Source of the DNA: Pseudomonas nitroreducens TX1
GTDB taxonomy: Bacteria > Pseudomonadota > Gammaproteobacteria > Pseudomonadales > Pseudomonadaceae
Direction of reading: 5' to 3'
DNA length: 64,000 nucleotides
NCBI RefSeq assembly: GCF_000313755.1
Contig: NZ_AMZB01000079.1
Span: 38,824-102,823, forward strand
Notes under the pieces: generated by a model
The model's input: only the letters and a program-made list of their open reading frames with translations
Told to the model about the DNA's origin: nothing
The model's database searches: none
Translations under genes and position numbers: made by a program
Part shown: piece by piece, positions 27,708-41,742 of the stretch
Position numbering within the stretch: the first letter of the stretch is position 1
Layout: every line of letters begins with the position of its first letter

Positions 27708-29981
27708 TCAGGCCGGCTCTGCGGCAATCACCTCGAACTCGAAGGCCAGTTCGCCATCCTTCAGGTCCACATGGGCCACACCACCGTGCTCGGCCAGTTC
27801 GCCGAACAGGATCTCCTCGGCCAACGGCCGCTTGATCTTGTCCTGGATCAGCCGCGCCATCGGACGAGCCCCCATCTGCGGGTCGTAGCCCTTGTCCGCC
27901 AGCCAACCGCGCGCCGCATCGCTGACCTCGACCTGCACGTGCTTGTCCTCCAACTGCGCCTGCAGTTCGGTGAGGAATTTGTCGACGATACTCTTGATGG
28001 TCTCGTGACTCAGGCGGCCGAACTGGATGATGGTATCCAGGCGGTTCCGGAACTCCGGCGTAAAGCTCTTCTTGATCACTTCCATCGCATCGGTGGAGTG
28101 GTCCTGCTGCGTGAAGCCAATGGAGGCCCGCGCAGCGGTTTCCGCGCCAGCGTTGGTGGTCATGATCAGGATGACATTACGGAAGTCCGCCTTGCGCCCG
28201 TTGTTGTCGGTCAAGGTGCCGTGGTCCATCACCTGCAGCAGCAGGTTGAAGACTTCCGGGTGCGCCTTCTCGATCTCATCCAGCAGCAGCACGCAATGCG
28301 GCGTCTTGGTGATGGCCTCGGTGAGCAGGCCGCCCTGATCGAAACCGACGTAGCCCGGAGGCGCACCGATCAGACGGGACACGGTATGCCGCTCCATGTA
28401 TTCGGACATGTCGAAGCGCACCAACTCCACGCCAAGCGCCTTGGCCAGCTGGCGAGCCACTTCGGTCTTGCCCACTCCGGTCGGACCGGAGAACAGGAAG
28501 GAGCCGACAGGCTTGTCCGGCGACTTGAGACCGGCGCGTGACAGCTTGATGGCAGTGGACAGCGACTCGATGGCCGCCGCCTGGCCGAAAACGGTCAGCT
28601 TCAGGTCGCGCTCGAGGTTGCGCAGAAGCTCCTTGTCAGAGCTGGAGACGTGCTTGGGCGGAATCCGCGCGATCTTCGCGACGATATCCTCGACCTGCGG
28701 CACTTCGATGCGCTTGACGCGCTTCTCTTCCGGCTGCAGGCGCTGGTAGGCGCCCGCCTCGTCGATCACGTCGATGGCCTTGTCCGGCATGTGCCGGTCA
28801 TTGATGTAGCGCGCAGCCAGCTCGGCGGCGGCGCGCAGCGCCTCATCGCTGTACTCGATGTGGTGATGCTGCTCGAAACGCGGCTTCAGGCCCTTCAGGA
28901 TGCCGAAGGTGTCCTCGACGGACGGCTCGGTGACGTCGACCTTCTGGAAGCGACGAGCCAGCGCGCGATCCTTCTCGAAAATGCCGCGGAATTCCTGGAA
29001 GGTGGTCGAGCCGATGCAGCGGATCTCGCCGGACGACAGTAGCGGCTTCAGCAGGTTGGAAGCGTCCATCACGCCGCCCGATGCCGCACCGGCGCCGATG
29101 ATGGTGTGGATTTCGTCGATGAACAACACCGCGTGCGGACGCTTGCGCAACTCGTTGAGCAGCGCCTTGAAGCGCTTCTCGAAGTCGCCACGGTACTTGG
29201 TACCCGCCAGCAGCGCCCCCAGGTCAAGGGAGTAGACGACGCTGTCGGACAGCAGGTCCGGGACCTGACCGTCGACGATGCGCTTGGCCAACCCTTCAGC
29301 AATGGCAGTCTTGCCAACACCGGCCTCGCCCACCAGCAGCGGGTTGTTCTTGCGGCGACGGGCGAGGATCTGCGCGACGCGCTCGACTTCCGACTCGCGG
29401 CCGACCAGCGGGTCGATTCTGCCCTGGCGCGCCAGGTCATTCAGGTTGCTGGCATAGGCATCCAGCGGATGGCTTGAAGTGGAAGACTCGCCACCCTCCT
29501 CATCCTGCATTTCCTGATCGCTGTCCGTATGGTCGGCATGGCCCGGCACCTTGGAGATGCCATGGGCGATGAAATTGACCACGTCTATCCGCGCGACGCT
29601 CTGCTGCTTGAGCAGGAACACCGCCTGACTTTCCTGCTCGCTGAAGATGGCGACCAGCACGTTGGCGCCGGTGACTTCGCGCTTGCCGGAACTCTGCACG
29701 TGGAACACCGCACGCTGCAGGACACGCTGGAAGCCCAGGGTTGGCTGGGTTTCGCGATCCTCATCGTGCTGGGGAATCAGCGGCGTTGTGGAATCGATGA
29801 ATTCCTGCAGGTCTCGCCGCAACTTGTCCAGATTCGCACCGCACGCCTTCAGAACCGTTGCGGCGGCTTCATTATCCAGAAGCGCCAACAGCAAGTGCTC
29901 AACGGTCATGAACTCATGCCGCTTCGCCCGCGCCTCCTTGAAGGCGAGATTGAGGGTGACTTCGAGCTCTCGATTCAACAT
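27708..29981 (-). CDS. clpA: ATP-dependent Clp protease ATP-binding subunit ClpA
   Basis: Protein of 757 residues. N-domain (1-145) that docks ClpS, AAA+ D1 (Walker [15 protein letters not shown], Walker [10 protein letters not shown]) and D2 (Walker [15 protein letters not shown], Walker [13 protein letters not shown]). An Asp/Glu/Ser-rich linker ([16 protein letters not shown]) lies between N-domain and D1. It unfolds N-degron and other substrates into ClpP. It is transcribed after clpS with a 28-bp gap. Confidence 0.97.
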   Translation of the reverse strand: MLNRELEVTLNLAFKEARAKRHEFMTVEHLLLALLDNEAAATVLKACGANLDKLRRDLQEFIDSTTPLIPQHDEDRETQPTLGFQRVLQRAVFHVQSSGKREVTGANVLVAIFSEQESQAVFLLKQQSVARIDVVNFIAHGISKVPGHADHTDSDQEMQDEEGGESSTSSHPLDAYASNLNDLARQGRIDPLVGRESEVERVAQILARRRKNNPLLVGEAGVGKTAIAEGLAKRIVDGQVPDLLSDSVVYSLDLGALLAGTKYRGDFEKRFKALLNELRKRPHAVLFIDEIHTIIGAGAASGGVMDASNLLKPLLSSGEIRCIGSTTFQEFRGIFEKDRALARRFQKVDVTEPSVEDTFGILKGLKPRFEQHHHIEYSDEALRAAAELAARYINDRHMPDKAIDVIDEAGAYQRLQPEEKRVKRIEVPQVEDIVAKIARIPPKHVSSSDKELLRNLERDLKLTVFGQAAAIESLSTAIKLSRAGLKSPDKPVGSFLFSGPTGVGKTEVARQLAKALGVELVRFDMSEYMERHTVSRLIGAPPGYVGFDQGGLLTEAITKTPHCVLLLDEIEKAHPEVFNLLLQVMDHGTLTDNNGRKADFRNVILIMTTNAGAETAARASIGFTQQDHSTDAMEVIKKSFTPEFRNRLDTIIQFGRLSHETIKSIVDKFLTELQAQLEDKHVQVEVSDAARGWLADKGYDPQMGARPMARLIQDKIKRPLAEEILFGELAEHGGVAHVDLKDGELAFEFEVIAAEPA

Positions 29982-30009
29982 GACTTCACCTCGCTCCCAA
30001 ACATCCGCA

Positions 30010-30372
30010 TCAACCTTCTATCTCAATTTCGCACAACAGTGGATGTTGGCTCTCCCTCGCATATTGATTGACCTGCATGGCTTTGGTTTCCGCAACATCT
30101 CGGGTAAAGGTCCCGCAGTGCGCCTTGCCCTGGGTATGCACGGTCAACATGACCTTGGTTGCCTGCTCGCGGTTCATGTTGAAGTACAACTCGAGCACCT
30201 CAACCACGAAATCCATCGGTGTGTAATCATCGTTGAACATGATGACCCGATACATCGATGGCGCCTTCAGGGCGGGCTTGGCTTCTTCAACCGCCAGCCC
30301 CGCCCCGTCGTCTTCCAATGGATCCGGGCGGTCCTGATTGAATGTTAGTCGAATCTGGCTACTTGCATGCAT
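30010..30372 (-). CDS. clpS: ATP-dependent Clp protease adaptor ClpS
   Basis: Protein of 120 residues. I chose the ATG at 30372 by comparison with P. aeruginosa ClpS (MHA-x-S-Q-I-R-L-T-F start); the frame is open to 30639. Residues binding the N-degron side chain are visible in [18 protein letters not shown] and the [13 protein letters not shown] histidine. It hands proteins with N-terminal Leu, Phe, Trp or Tyr to ClpA. Upstream a GATACCC-N7-GGGTATC palindrome lies in the space shared with cspD. No clear ribosome-binding site. Confidence 0.95.
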   Translation of the reverse strand: MHASSQIRLTFNQDRPDPLEDDGAGLAVEEAKPALKAPSMYRVIMFNDDYTPMDFVVEVLELYFNMNREQATKVMLTVHTQGKAHCGTFTRDVAETKAMQVNQYARESQHPLLCEIEIEG

Positions 30373-30487
30373 GCTGGAATAAAAGCTTTGCGAGTGGGTG
30401 AATGAGTGGGCCGGCCGGAGGTTGAAACGCTTCTCAGGCCCAGACGACGCCGCCTTGACTAACGGCAAAAGGGTGTTACAACCAAAG

Positions 30488-30508
30488 GATACCCCCCCGG
30501 AGGGTATC
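30488..30508. promoter_or_regulatory. Palindrome between divergent clpS and cspD
   Basis: GATACCC-CCCCGGA-GGGTATC, perfect 7-bp arms, about midway in the 229-bp clpS/cspD intergenic region. Candidate operator, or a hairpin in the clpS leader. No known regulator matched from memory. Confidence 0.4.
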
Positions 30509-30601
30509 AGGAGTTCCGGACGCCAGTCTTCAGGAAAAGGCATAGCGGAATAGTAGTGGATGATACTCCAGCGATGGAGTCCTTTGCAGAGGGATATCAG
30601 C

Positions 30602-30877
30602 ATGCTCAGCGGTAAGGTCAAGTGGTTCAACAACGCCAAGGGCTACGGTTTCATCCTGGCTGATGGCCGAGATGAGGACCTGTTTGCTCACTACTCGGCA
30701 ATCCAGATGGATGGCTACAAGACTCTCAAGGCCGGCCAACCCGTCAGTTTCGAGATCCTGCAAGGTCCGAAGGGGTTGCATGCGGTGAACATCCAGCCCG
30801 TCAACGCCAATGCATCCACCCCGCCCGCACAAGCTGCCCCGAGCAGCGAGGTGGAGAACCTCACGGCGGAAGCCTGA
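30602..30877 (+). CDS. cspD: Cold-shock-like protein CspD
   Basis: Protein of 91 residues from ATG at 30602 (GAGG upstream). The cold-shock domain holds RNP1 (KGYGFILAD) and RNP2 ([10 protein letters not shown]); the C-terminal 20 residues are a Pro/Ala-rich tail as in CspD. E. coli CspD binds ssDNA/RNA and inhibits replication in stationary phase, and is degraded by Lon; P. aeruginosa CspD is similarly linked to growth arrest. It is divergent from clpS, as is usual. Confidence 0.93.
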   Translation: MLSGKVKWFNNAKGYGFILADGRDEDLFAHYSAIQMDGYKTLKAGQPVSFEILQGPKGLHAVNIQPVNANASTPPAQAAPSSEVENLTAEA

Positions 30878-30900
30878 TTCGTCACGGATCAGACGAAACG

Positions 30901-30929
30901 AAAAAGGCCGGCAGCAAGCCGGCCTTTTT
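30901..30929. terminator. Terminator between cspD and icd
   Basis: AAAAAGGCCGGC / GCCGGCCTTTTT with a 5-nt loop between convergent cspD and icd; A- and T-runs let it work in both directions. Confidence 0.92.
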
Positions 30930-30950
30930 CATCGGTGACGAATCACCCGG

Positions 30951-32204
30951 TTACATCTTGGCGATGATTGCGTCGCCGAATTCCGAGCAGGACAGCAGCT
31001 TGGCACCGTCCATCAGTCGCTCGAAGTCATAAGTGACGGTCTTGGCCGCAATGGCGCCGTTCACGCCATCAATGATCAGGTCGGCCGCTTCCGGCCAGCC
31101 CATATGACGCAGCATCATCTCGGCCGACAGGATCACCGACCCCGGATTGACCTTGTCTAGTCCGGCGTACTTGGGTGCGGTGCCGTGGGTCGCCTCGAAC
31201 ATGGCGACGGAATCGGAAAGGTTGGCGCCCGGCGCGATGCCGATGCCGCCTACCTCTGCTGCAAGTGCGTCAGACAGGTAGTCGCCGTTCAGGTTGAGGG
31301 TGGCGATCACATCGTACTCCGCCGGGCGCAGCAGGATCTGCTGCAGCATGGCATCGGCGATTACGTCCTTCACCACGATGCTCTTGCCGGTAGCCGGGTT
31401 CTTGAATTGCATCCACGGGCCGCCGTCGAGCAGTTGGGCGCCGAACTCGTCACGGGCCACTTCGTAACCCCAGTCCTTGAACGCACCCTCGGTGAATTTC
31501 ATGATGTTGCCCTTGTGGACTATGGTGACCGAGCTGCGGTCATTGTCCACGGCGTATTGCAGGGCCTTGCGCACCAGGCGCTTGGTGCCCTCCTGGGAAA
31601 CCGGCTTGATGCCGATGCCACAGTCGTTGGTGAAACGGATCTTCTTGACGCCCATTTCCTCGGTGAGGAACTTGATGATCTTCTGCGCCTCGGGGGAACC
31701 GGCCTTCCACTCGACGCCGGCGTAGATGTCTTCCGAGTTCTCGCGGAAGATCACCATGTCCACGTCTCCCGGCTTCTTCACCGGGCTGGGGACACCCTCG
31801 AACCAGCGCACAGGGCGCAGGCAGACATACAGGTCGAGCTGCTGGCGCAGGGCCACGTTCAGGGAGCGGATGCCACCGCCCACCGGAGTGGTCAGCGGGC
31901 CCTTGATCGAAACGACGTAATCGCGGACAGCATCCAGGGTTTCCTGGGGCAGCCAGGTGTCCTGGTCGTAGACCTGAGTGGCCTTCTCGCCGGCGTAGAC
32001 TTCCATCCACGCGATCTTGCGGTCGCCTTTGTAGGCTTTCTCGACGGCAGCGTCGACGACCTTGATCATGACCGGGCTGATATCCACGCCAATGCCATCC
32101 CCCTCGATGAAGGGGATGATCGGATTCTTCGGTACATTCAAGGACATATCGGCGTTGACGGTGATTTTGTCACCGGCCGGCACCTGGATCTTTTGGTATC
32201 CCAT
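30951..32204 (-). CDS. icd: Isocitrate dehydrogenase (NADP), dimeric type
   Basis: Protein of 417 residues, E. coli Icd length. It oxidises isocitrate to 2-oxoglutarate in the TCA cycle. [17 protein letters not shown] near the start, the isocitrate-binding serine in [17 protein letters not shown] (the AceK phosphorylation site in E. coli), [14 protein letters not shown] and a C-terminal [11 protein letters not shown] are family marks. It is divergent from the monomeric idh. Having both forms gives two enzymes for the isocitrate branch point against AceA at 42 kb. Confidence 0.97.
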   Translation of the reverse strand: MGYQKIQVPAGDKITVNADMSLNVPKNPIIPFIEGDGIGVDISPVMIKVVDAAVEKAYKGDRKIAWMEVYAGEKATQVYDQDTWLPQETLDAVRDYVVSIKGPLTTPVGGGIRSLNVALRQQLDLYVCLRPVRWFEGVPSPVKKPGDVDMVIFRENSEDIYAGVEWKAGSPEAQKIIKFLTEEMGVKKIRFTNDCGIGIKPVSQEGTKRLVRKALQYAVDNDRSSVTIVHKGNIMKFTEGAFKDWGYEVARDEFGAQLLDGGPWMQFKNPATGKSIVVKDVIADAMLQQILLRPAEYDVIATLNLNGDYLSDALAAEVGGIGIAPGANLSDSVAMFEATHGTAPKYAGLDKVNPGSVILSAEMMLRHMGWPEAADLIIDGVNGAIAAKTVTYDFERLMDGAKLLSCSEFGDAIIAKM

Positions 32205-32562
32205 GCTGAACTCCGCTTTTTTGGTTGAAACCCTCTTGCAGCCACTGAGGGTAGCTCACAAGTCGATGATCGAACCACATCATTCCTTAGTCTAAAAAAG
32301 GGACGCGCTTCACCCTGCCTTTAGGGTGGTATACTGGCCGGCATGACTTAATGGTCATCGAGGTCCGAGCAGTCTGGGACCAGACTCTCTCCTCGCAGCG
32401 GCGCACGTCCCCACCAGGATCCCGCCGTACAACGCTCTACTGGCGCCCCAATATCCCCGCGGCAAATCTCGAAGGTCGGTCAACCACCTCGTTGAACGCA
32501 AGCGTGTACCAACGCGATTCGAGACTCTGTGCGCGCCCAGCAAAGAAGAGAGTTAGAACGAG
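32205..32562. promoter_or_regulatory. 358-bp divergent icd/idh control region
   Basis: It holds a candidate idh-direction promoter (-10 TATACT at 32330-32335, -35 CTTCAC at 32308-32313). A perfect inverted repeat CACCCT-N6-AGGGTG (32311-32328) sits exactly between the hexamers, a good place for a repressor or spacer-twisting activator. The remaining 220 bp to the idh ATG is a long leader without a gene. Confidence 0.5.
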
Positions 32563-34785
<2,223 letters not shown>

Positions 34786-34801
34786 GCCACTTCGTGTGAC
34801 A

Positions 34802-34831
34802 CAGAACCCCCGGGCCGTCCCGGGGGTTCTG
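34802..34831 (+). terminator. Terminator after idh
   Basis: CAGAACCCCCGGG / CCCGGGGGTTCTG, 13-bp perfect stem with CCGT loop, then CTTTCT, 16 bp past the idh stop. Confidence 0.88.
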
Positions 34832-34886
34832 CTTTCTGCGCCCCGCCACGTTAAACTCGCGCCTTTCGATCGAACGAGACCGCAAC

Positions 34887-35330
34887 ATGCGCTGGCTAGC
34901 ACACGTCACCGTCGCCACCATTGTCGAAGACCAGGGTCGCTTTCTGCTGGTGGAGGAAATGTCCGCCGACGAAAAACAGGTCTTCAACCAGCCCGCCGGG
35001 CACCTGGAAGCCAACGAAACCCTGCTCGAGGCCGCTGTGCGCGAAACCCTCGAGGAAACCGGCTGGGATGTCGAGCTGACCGCCGTCACCGGTATCTACC
35101 TGTACACCGCGCCTAGCAACGGCGTGACCTACCAGCGCGTCTGCTTCGCCGCCCGGCCGGTGCGCCACCATCCCGAATGCCCGCTGGACGACGGCATCCT
35201 CGGCGCCCGCTGGATGACCCGCGATGAACTTGCCACCCAGCCCGAGCGCTGGCGCAGCCACCTGGTGCTGCGCTGCATCGACGATTACCTCGACGGCGAA
35301 CGCTTCCCGCTGGCCCTGATCCGCGGCTGA
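34887..35330 (+). CDS. nudJ: Nudix hydrolase (NudJ-like)
   Basis: Protein of 147 residues with a full Nudix box Gx5Ex7REUxEExGU (GHLEANETLLEAAVRETLEE, about 38-60). NudJ of E. coli hydrolyses thiamin and nucleoside pyrophosphates. Start MRWLAHVTVATIVEDQGRFLLVEE. It lies 84 bp upstream of mnmA on the same strand, the order of PA2625-PA2626. Exact substrate unknown. Confidence 0.88.
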   Translation: MRWLAHVTVATIVEDQGRFLLVEEMSADEKQVFNQPAGHLEANETLLEAAVRETLEETGWDVELTAVTGIYLYTAPSNGVTYQRVCFAARPVRHHPECPLDDGILGARWMTRDELATQPERWRSHLVLRCIDDYLDGERFPLALIRG

Positions 35331-35413
35331 ACCGGGCCCGAGCCGGCAGCCGAGCCTCTACAGCTCGGCTCTGGTAGAATCGCCCTCTTTACCTGTGTTC
35401 GTGACCCACTGCC

Positions 35414-36537
35414 ATGTCTGACTCACTCAAAGCCCCCCAGAACACCCGCGTCATCGTCGGCATGTCCGGCGGCGTGGATTCTTCCGTCTCCGCCCTCCTC
35501 CTCAAGGAACAGGGCTACCAGGTGGAAGGCCTGTTCATGAAGAACTGGGAAGAGGACGACGGCACCGAGTACTGCACCGCCATGACCGACCTCGCCGACG
35601 CCCAGGCCGTCTGCGACCGCATCGGCATCACGCTGCACACCGCCAACTTTGCTGCGGAGTACTGGGACAACGTCTTCGAGCACTTCCTTGAGGAGTACAA
35701 GGCCGGCCGCACGCCGAACCCGGACATCCTCTGCAACCGCGAGATCAAGTTCAAAGCCTTCCTCGACTACGCCGTCGCCCTTGGCGCTGACCTGATCGCC
35801 ACCGGCCACTATGTGCGCCGCCGCGACATCGGCGGTCGTAGCGAACTGCTCAAGGGCCTGGATCCAAACAAGGACCAGAGCTACTTCCTCCACGCAGTGG
35901 GCGGCGAACAGATCGGCAAGACCCTGTTCCCCGTCGGCGAACTGGAAAAGCCCGAGGTCCGCGCCATCGCCGAGAAACACGGCCTGGCCACCGCGAAGAA
36001 GAAGGACTCCACCGGCATCTGCTTCATCGGCGAGCGGCGCTTCAGCGACTTCCTCAAGCAGTACCTGCCGGCACAACCGGGCAACATCGAGACCACCGAC
36101 GGCGCGGTGATCGGCCAGCACGTTGGCCTGATGTACCACACCATCGGCCAGCGCCAGGGCCTGGGCATCGGCGGCTTGAAGAATGCCGACGACAGCCCCT
36201 GGTATGTGCTCGAGAAGGATCTGCAGCGCAACGTCCTGGTCGTCGGCCAGGGCAACGATCACCCCTGGCTGTTCTCCCGCGCCCTGCGCGCCTCGCACAT
36301 CTATTGGGTCAACCCCATCGAACTGGACCAGCCCAAGGCCCTGCGCGCCAAGGTGCGTTACCGCCAGGCCGACCAGGATTGCGTACTGGAACGGACCGAG
36401 AATGGTTACCGCGCCGTCTTCGACGAGCCGCAGCGCGCCGTCACCCCAGGCCAATCCGTCGTCTTCTATGACGGCGAAATCTGCCTCGGCGGCGGCGTCA
36501 TCGAATCCGCTGAACCCGCGTTCGCTAAGGACCGTAC

Positions 36538-36541
<4 letters not shown>
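35414..36541 (+). CDS. mnmA: tRNA-specific 2-thiouridylase MnmA
   Basis: Protein of 375 residues. PP-loop [15 protein letters not shown] (about 16-30), catalytic Cys of [12 protein letters not shown] and the persulfide-accepting Cys of [13 protein letters not shown]. It inserts sulfur at C2 of U34 in Lys, Glu and Gln tRNAs using sulfur from TusE. The tusDCBE genes for that relay are at 13.6 kb. The stop overlaps hflD by 4 bp. Confidence 0.97.
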
Positions 36542-38624
<2,083 letters not shown>

Positions 38625-38642
38625 GATTCGCCCTGACTTTGC

Positions 38643-38668
38643 ACGCCCGGCTGTGCCGGGCGTTTTTG
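38643..38668 (+). terminator. Terminator after purB
   Basis: ACGCCCGGC-TGT-GCCGGGCGT followed by T-rich run, 18 bp past purB. Confidence 0.9.
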
Positions 38669-38684
38669 TTTCAAGGACTTAACC

Positions 38685-39860
38685 ATGAATCCTGCTATTC
38701 CTCTTCAGCTTTTGGGCGGCATCAGCGCCGAAGAATTCCTCCGCGATTACTGGCAGAAAAAGCCCCTGCTGGTGCGCCAGGCCATCCCCGATTTCAAGAG
38801 CCCGCTGGACCCTGACGAACTGGCCGGCCTTGCCCTGGAAGAGATGATCGAATCGCGCATCGTCCTCGAACACGGCGACAGTCCCTGGGAGCTGCGCCGC
38901 GGCCCCTTCCAGGAAGACACCTTCAGCCAAATGCCCGAGCGCGACTGGACCCTGCTGGTCCAGGCCGTCGACCAGTTCATCCCGGAAGTCGCCGACCTGC
39001 TGGAACACTTCAAGTTCCTCCCCAGCTGGCGTATCGATGACGTAATGATCAGCTACGCCGCACCGGGCGGCGGCGTCGGCCCGCACTTCGACAACTACGA
39101 CGTGTTCCTGCTGCAGGGCCATGGCCGCCGCCGCTGGAAAGTCGGCCAGACCTGCGACGCGAGCAGCCCGATGCTGCCCCACGCCGACCTGCGCATCCTC
39201 GCCGAATTCGAAGAATGCGCCGACTGGGTCCTGGAACCCGGCGACATGCTCTATCTGCCGCCGCGCGTGGCCCACTATGGCATCGCCGAAGACGACTGCA
39301 TGACCTACTCGGTCGGCTTCCGCGCACCCAGCGCCGCCGAAGTGCTGACCCACTTCACCGACTTCCTCGCCCAGTTCCTCTCCGACGAGGAGCGCTACAG
39401 CGACGCCGGCATGGCCGCAATGAAAGGCGACTCCGACCAGCACCAGATCCAGCGCGACGCCCTCGATCGCCTGAAGAACCTGCTGCAGGAGCACATGAGC
39501 GACGAACGCCTGCTGCTCACCTGGTTCGGCCAGTTCATGACCGAGCCACGCTACCCGGAACTCGTGGCTGGCGAAGAGATCGAGGAAGAAGACCTGACAG
39601 CCGCCATCGAAGACGGCGAAGTACTGATCCGCAACCCCAGCGCCCGCATGGCCTGGAGCGAAGTGGACGTCGGCCTGCTGCTGTTCGCCAGCGGCCAGAC
39701 CGTGGTGCTGCCGGAAAAACTGCGCGACCTGCTCAAGCTCGTGTGCTCGGCAGAGTCGCTGCACGAAGGGAATCTCGGCCAATGGCTGGCCGACGACGAT
39801 GGGCGTAAGCTCATCGGAGAACTGATCAAACAGGGCAGTCTGGAGTTTGCCGATGAGTAG
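38685..39860 (+). CDS. roxA: Ribosomal oxygenase (RoxA/YcfD-type 2-oxoglutarate dioxygenase)
   Basis: Protein of 391 residues. YcfD/RoxA hydroxylates an arginine of ribosomal protein L16 using Fe(II) and 2-oxoglutarate. JmjC iron ligands are visible as HxD in GVGPHFDNYDVFLLQG and the distal His in PRVAHYGIAEDD; FWQKKPLLVRQA-like entry (DYWQKKPLLVRQAIPDF) and a C-terminal winged-helix part also fit. 2-oxoglutarate links it to the two IDHs nearby. Overlaps the GNAT gene by 8 bp. Confidence 0.9.
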   Translation: MNPAIPLQLLGGISAEEFLRDYWQKKPLLVRQAIPDFKSPLDPDELAGLALEEMIESRIVLEHGDSPWELRRGPFQEDTFSQMPERDWTLLVQAVDQFIPEVADLLEHFKFLPSWRIDDVMISYAAPGGGVGPHFDNYDVFLLQGHGRRRWKVGQTCDASSPMLPHADLRILAEFEECADWVLEPGDMLYLPPRVAHYGIAEDDCMTYSVGFRAPSAAEVLTHFTDFLAQFLSDEERYSDAGMAAMKGDSDQHQIQRDALDRLKNLLQEHMSDERLLLTWFGQFMTEPRYPELVAGEEIEEEDLTAAIEDGEVLIRNPSARMAWSEVDVGLLLFASGQTVVLPEKLRDLLKLVCSAESLHEGNLGQWLADDDGRKLIGELIKQGSLEFADE

Positions 39861-40281
39861 CAAGATCAGGGTTCGTGTCGCGGACTGGCAGAAGGATAAT
39901 GCCGATCTGCGGCGCATTCGCGAGGCGGTTTTCATCGCCGAGCAATCGGTCCCGCCGGAACTCGAATGGGACGCCGAGGATGTCGAAGCCGTGCACTTCC
40001 TGGCCTTCGAAGGCGACTACGCCATCGGCACCGCCCGCCTCCTGCCGGACGGGCACATTGGCCGGGTGTCGGTCCTCAAGGACTGGCGCGGCCTGAAGGT
40101 GGGCGACCTGCTGATGCGTGCCGCCATCGAACAGGCGGAAAGCCAGGGCCTGCAGCGCCAGTTGCTGACAGCCCAGGTCTACGCCATTCCGTTCTACGAA
40201 CGACTAGGCTTCCAGGTAGCCAGCGGCGAATTCCTCGACGCCGGCCTTCCCCACGTGGACATGGTGCGCGAGAGCGCCTGA
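39853..40281 (+). CDS. GNAT-family N-acetyltransferase
   Basis: Protein of 142 residues from ATG at 39853 inside the roxA end. GNAT acetyl-CoA motif A region is LLPDGHIGRVSVLKDWRG, then KVGDLLMRAAIEQAESQG; motif B ends AIPFYERLGFQVASGEFLDAGLPHVDM, like the ElaA/YjcF branch. Substrate unknown. Coupled to the ribosomal oxygenase, so a ribosome- or metabolite-modifying role is possible. PA2631-type position. Confidence 0.85.
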   Translation: MSSKIRVRVADWQKDNADLRRIREAVFIAEQSVPPELEWDAEDVEAVHFLAFEGDYAIGTARLLPDGHIGRVSVLKDWRGLKVGDLLMRAAIEQAESQGLQRQLLTAQVYAIPFYERLGFQVASGEFLDAGLPHVDMVRESA

Positions 40282-40303
40282 GCAGCGACGAGCAAGGAGC
40301 GAC

Positions 40304-40930
40304 ATGGATAACGCCCCGGACCAAGACGACCTCCCGGTAGAACTGCCGGACATCGAGTTTCAGTCACCGGGGCGTTTTGCCGTCCGTAACCCGCCCAGCG
40401 CAGCGCTGCAGCCCGAAGCTCTTGAGCCTGCGCCCTTTCGCCTCGGCGAAGGCGACGAATTGCACCGCTTCAACAAGCCGGACGACGCTCGCGCCCACGC
40501 CCTGGCGCTGATCCAGCAAGCGCGGCGCACACTCTATCTCTACACGCCCGACCTTGAGCCTTGGCTGTATCACCACAGCAGCATCCAGGAAGCCTGCACC
40601 CAACTGCTGCTGGGCAATCCGCGCAATCGCCTGCTGATCCTGGTGCGCGACAGCAGCCGCGCGGTGAAGGAAGGCCATCGCCTGCTCAACCTCAGTCGCC
40701 GGCTGTCCAGCTACTGCCAGATCCGCCGGATCAACCCCGACTATCCGAGCGACGATCATGCCTATCTCCTTGCCGACGATTGCGGCCTGCTGCTGCGGCC
40801 CGAGCCAAGCGAATATGCCGGCTATGCGCATTACAACAACGCTGGTCGCGTCCGCCAGCTGATTGCGCAATTCGAACAGACCTGGAACACCAGCCTCCTC
40901 GACCCGAACCTGCGGAGCTTCCTGATTTGA
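40304..40930 (+). CDS. Conserved hypothetical protein (PA2632-like)
   Basis: Protein of 208 residues. First 55 residues are Pro-rich and disordered. The rest has a repeated strand-helix pattern (HALALIQQARRTLYLYTPDL, CTQLLLGNPRNRLLILVRD, INPDYPSDDHAYLLADDCGL, LLRPEPSEYAGYAHYNNAGR), reminiscent of phospholipase D-like folds but without an HKD motif, so probably not an active PLD. Homologues are often mislabelled acetyltransferases because of their neighbour. The stop overlaps a TTG start of the next gene. Confidence 0.75.
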   Translation: MDNAPDQDDLPVELPDIEFQSPGRFAVRNPPSAALQPEALEPAPFRLGEGDELHRFNKPDDARAHALALIQQARRTLYLYTPDLEPWLYHHSSIQEACTQLLLGNPRNRLLILVRDSSRAVKEGHRLLNLSRRLSSYCQIRRINPDYPSDDHAYLLADDCGLLLRPEPSEYAGYAHYNNAGRVRQLIAQFEQTWNTSLLDPNLRSFLI

Positions 40931-41742
40931 GCCGACACCCTCTCGCCCTGATGCTCGCCTGCACGATCAGCCTCACTGCCGCAGCCGCGCCGCGCACCGA
41001 GATCATCCCGCTCAACTACCGCACCGCCGAAGACGTGCTGCCGGTTGCGCAGCAAGTGCTGGGCAACGAAGGACGCGTCACTGCCTACGGCAATCAACTG
41101 GTGGTGAATGCCGAACTGGCGAAGATTCGCGAACTGCAACAGGTAATCGGGCAACTGGATACTCGCCCCCACCAGCTACTGATCAGTATCGATACAGTGG
41201 ACGGCAGCCAGGGCAGCCAGAGCGGCTATTCGGTGAACGGCTCCGTCAGCGCCGGCAACGTCGAGATACAGTCCGGCCGCGGCGAAGTGAACGGCCGCGA
41301 CCAGGTGCGCATCATCAACCGCTCCACCAGCAGCCGAGGCGGCGGCACCCAGCAGGTACGCGCCACCGAAGGCTCGCCCGCCTTCATCCAGGTCGGCCAG
41401 AGCCAGCCGGTGACCAGTGGCGGCATCGGCCCTTACGGCCAGATCTACAGCCAGACCGAGTACCGCGACGCCAACCAGGGCATGTACGTGACCGCGAGCC
41501 TCTCCGGCAACCTCGTGCACATTTCCCTGAGCACGCGCAATGACCGTTTCAACAACAGCTATCAGGGCTCGATGAACACCAGCGCGGCGGATACCCGGGT
41601 CAGTGGGCCGATCGGCCAGTGGATCGAGATCGGCGGCGTCACCGAGAGCAACCAGAGCACCCAGGGTGGCTACACCCGCCAGTACAGCACCCAGGGCCGT
41701 AGCGACAGCAGCCTGCGGGTGAAGGTCGACGTGCTCGACTAA
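40927..41742 (+). CDS. Secretin N-domain-like exported protein
   Basis: Protein of 271 residues from TTG at 40927 (TTGA overlap), which gives a good signal peptide (SRHPLALMLACTISLTAAAA); ATG at 40951 would leave a very short one. Residues about 26-85 match a secretin N1/STN-type domain (IIPLNYRTAEDVLPVAQQVL, then QLVVNAELAKIRELQQVIGQ). A Gly/Ser/Asn-rich middle and a beta-rich end follow (AFIQVGQSQPVTSGGIGPYG, QWIEIGGVTES). It is too short to form a secretin pore. PA2633-type; periplasmic location likely, function unknown. Confidence 0.78.
   Translation: MSRHPLALMLACTISLTAAAAPRTEIIPLNYRTAEDVLPVAQQVLGNEGRVTAYGNQLVVNAELAKIRELQQVIGQLDTRPHQLLISIDTVDGSQGSQSGYSVNGSVSAGNVEIQSGRGEVNGRDQVRIINRSTSSRGGGTQQVRATEGSPAFIQVGQSQPVTSGGIGPYGQIYSQTEYRDANQGMYVTASLSGNLVHISLSTRNDRFNNSYQGSMNTSAADTRVSGPIGQWIEIGGVTESNQSTQGGYTRQYSTQGRSDSSLRVKVDVLD

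Noticed and set aside
30373..30639. Long N-terminal extension of ClpS
   Set aside because: Would run through the clpS/cspD intergenic palindrome and into cspD; known ClpS proteins start near MHA-x-SQIRL.
35348..35370. AGCCGAGC-N7-GCTCGGCT hairpin between nudJ and mnmA
   Set aside because: Seen, but no T-run and no support as a terminator; not listed as a feature.
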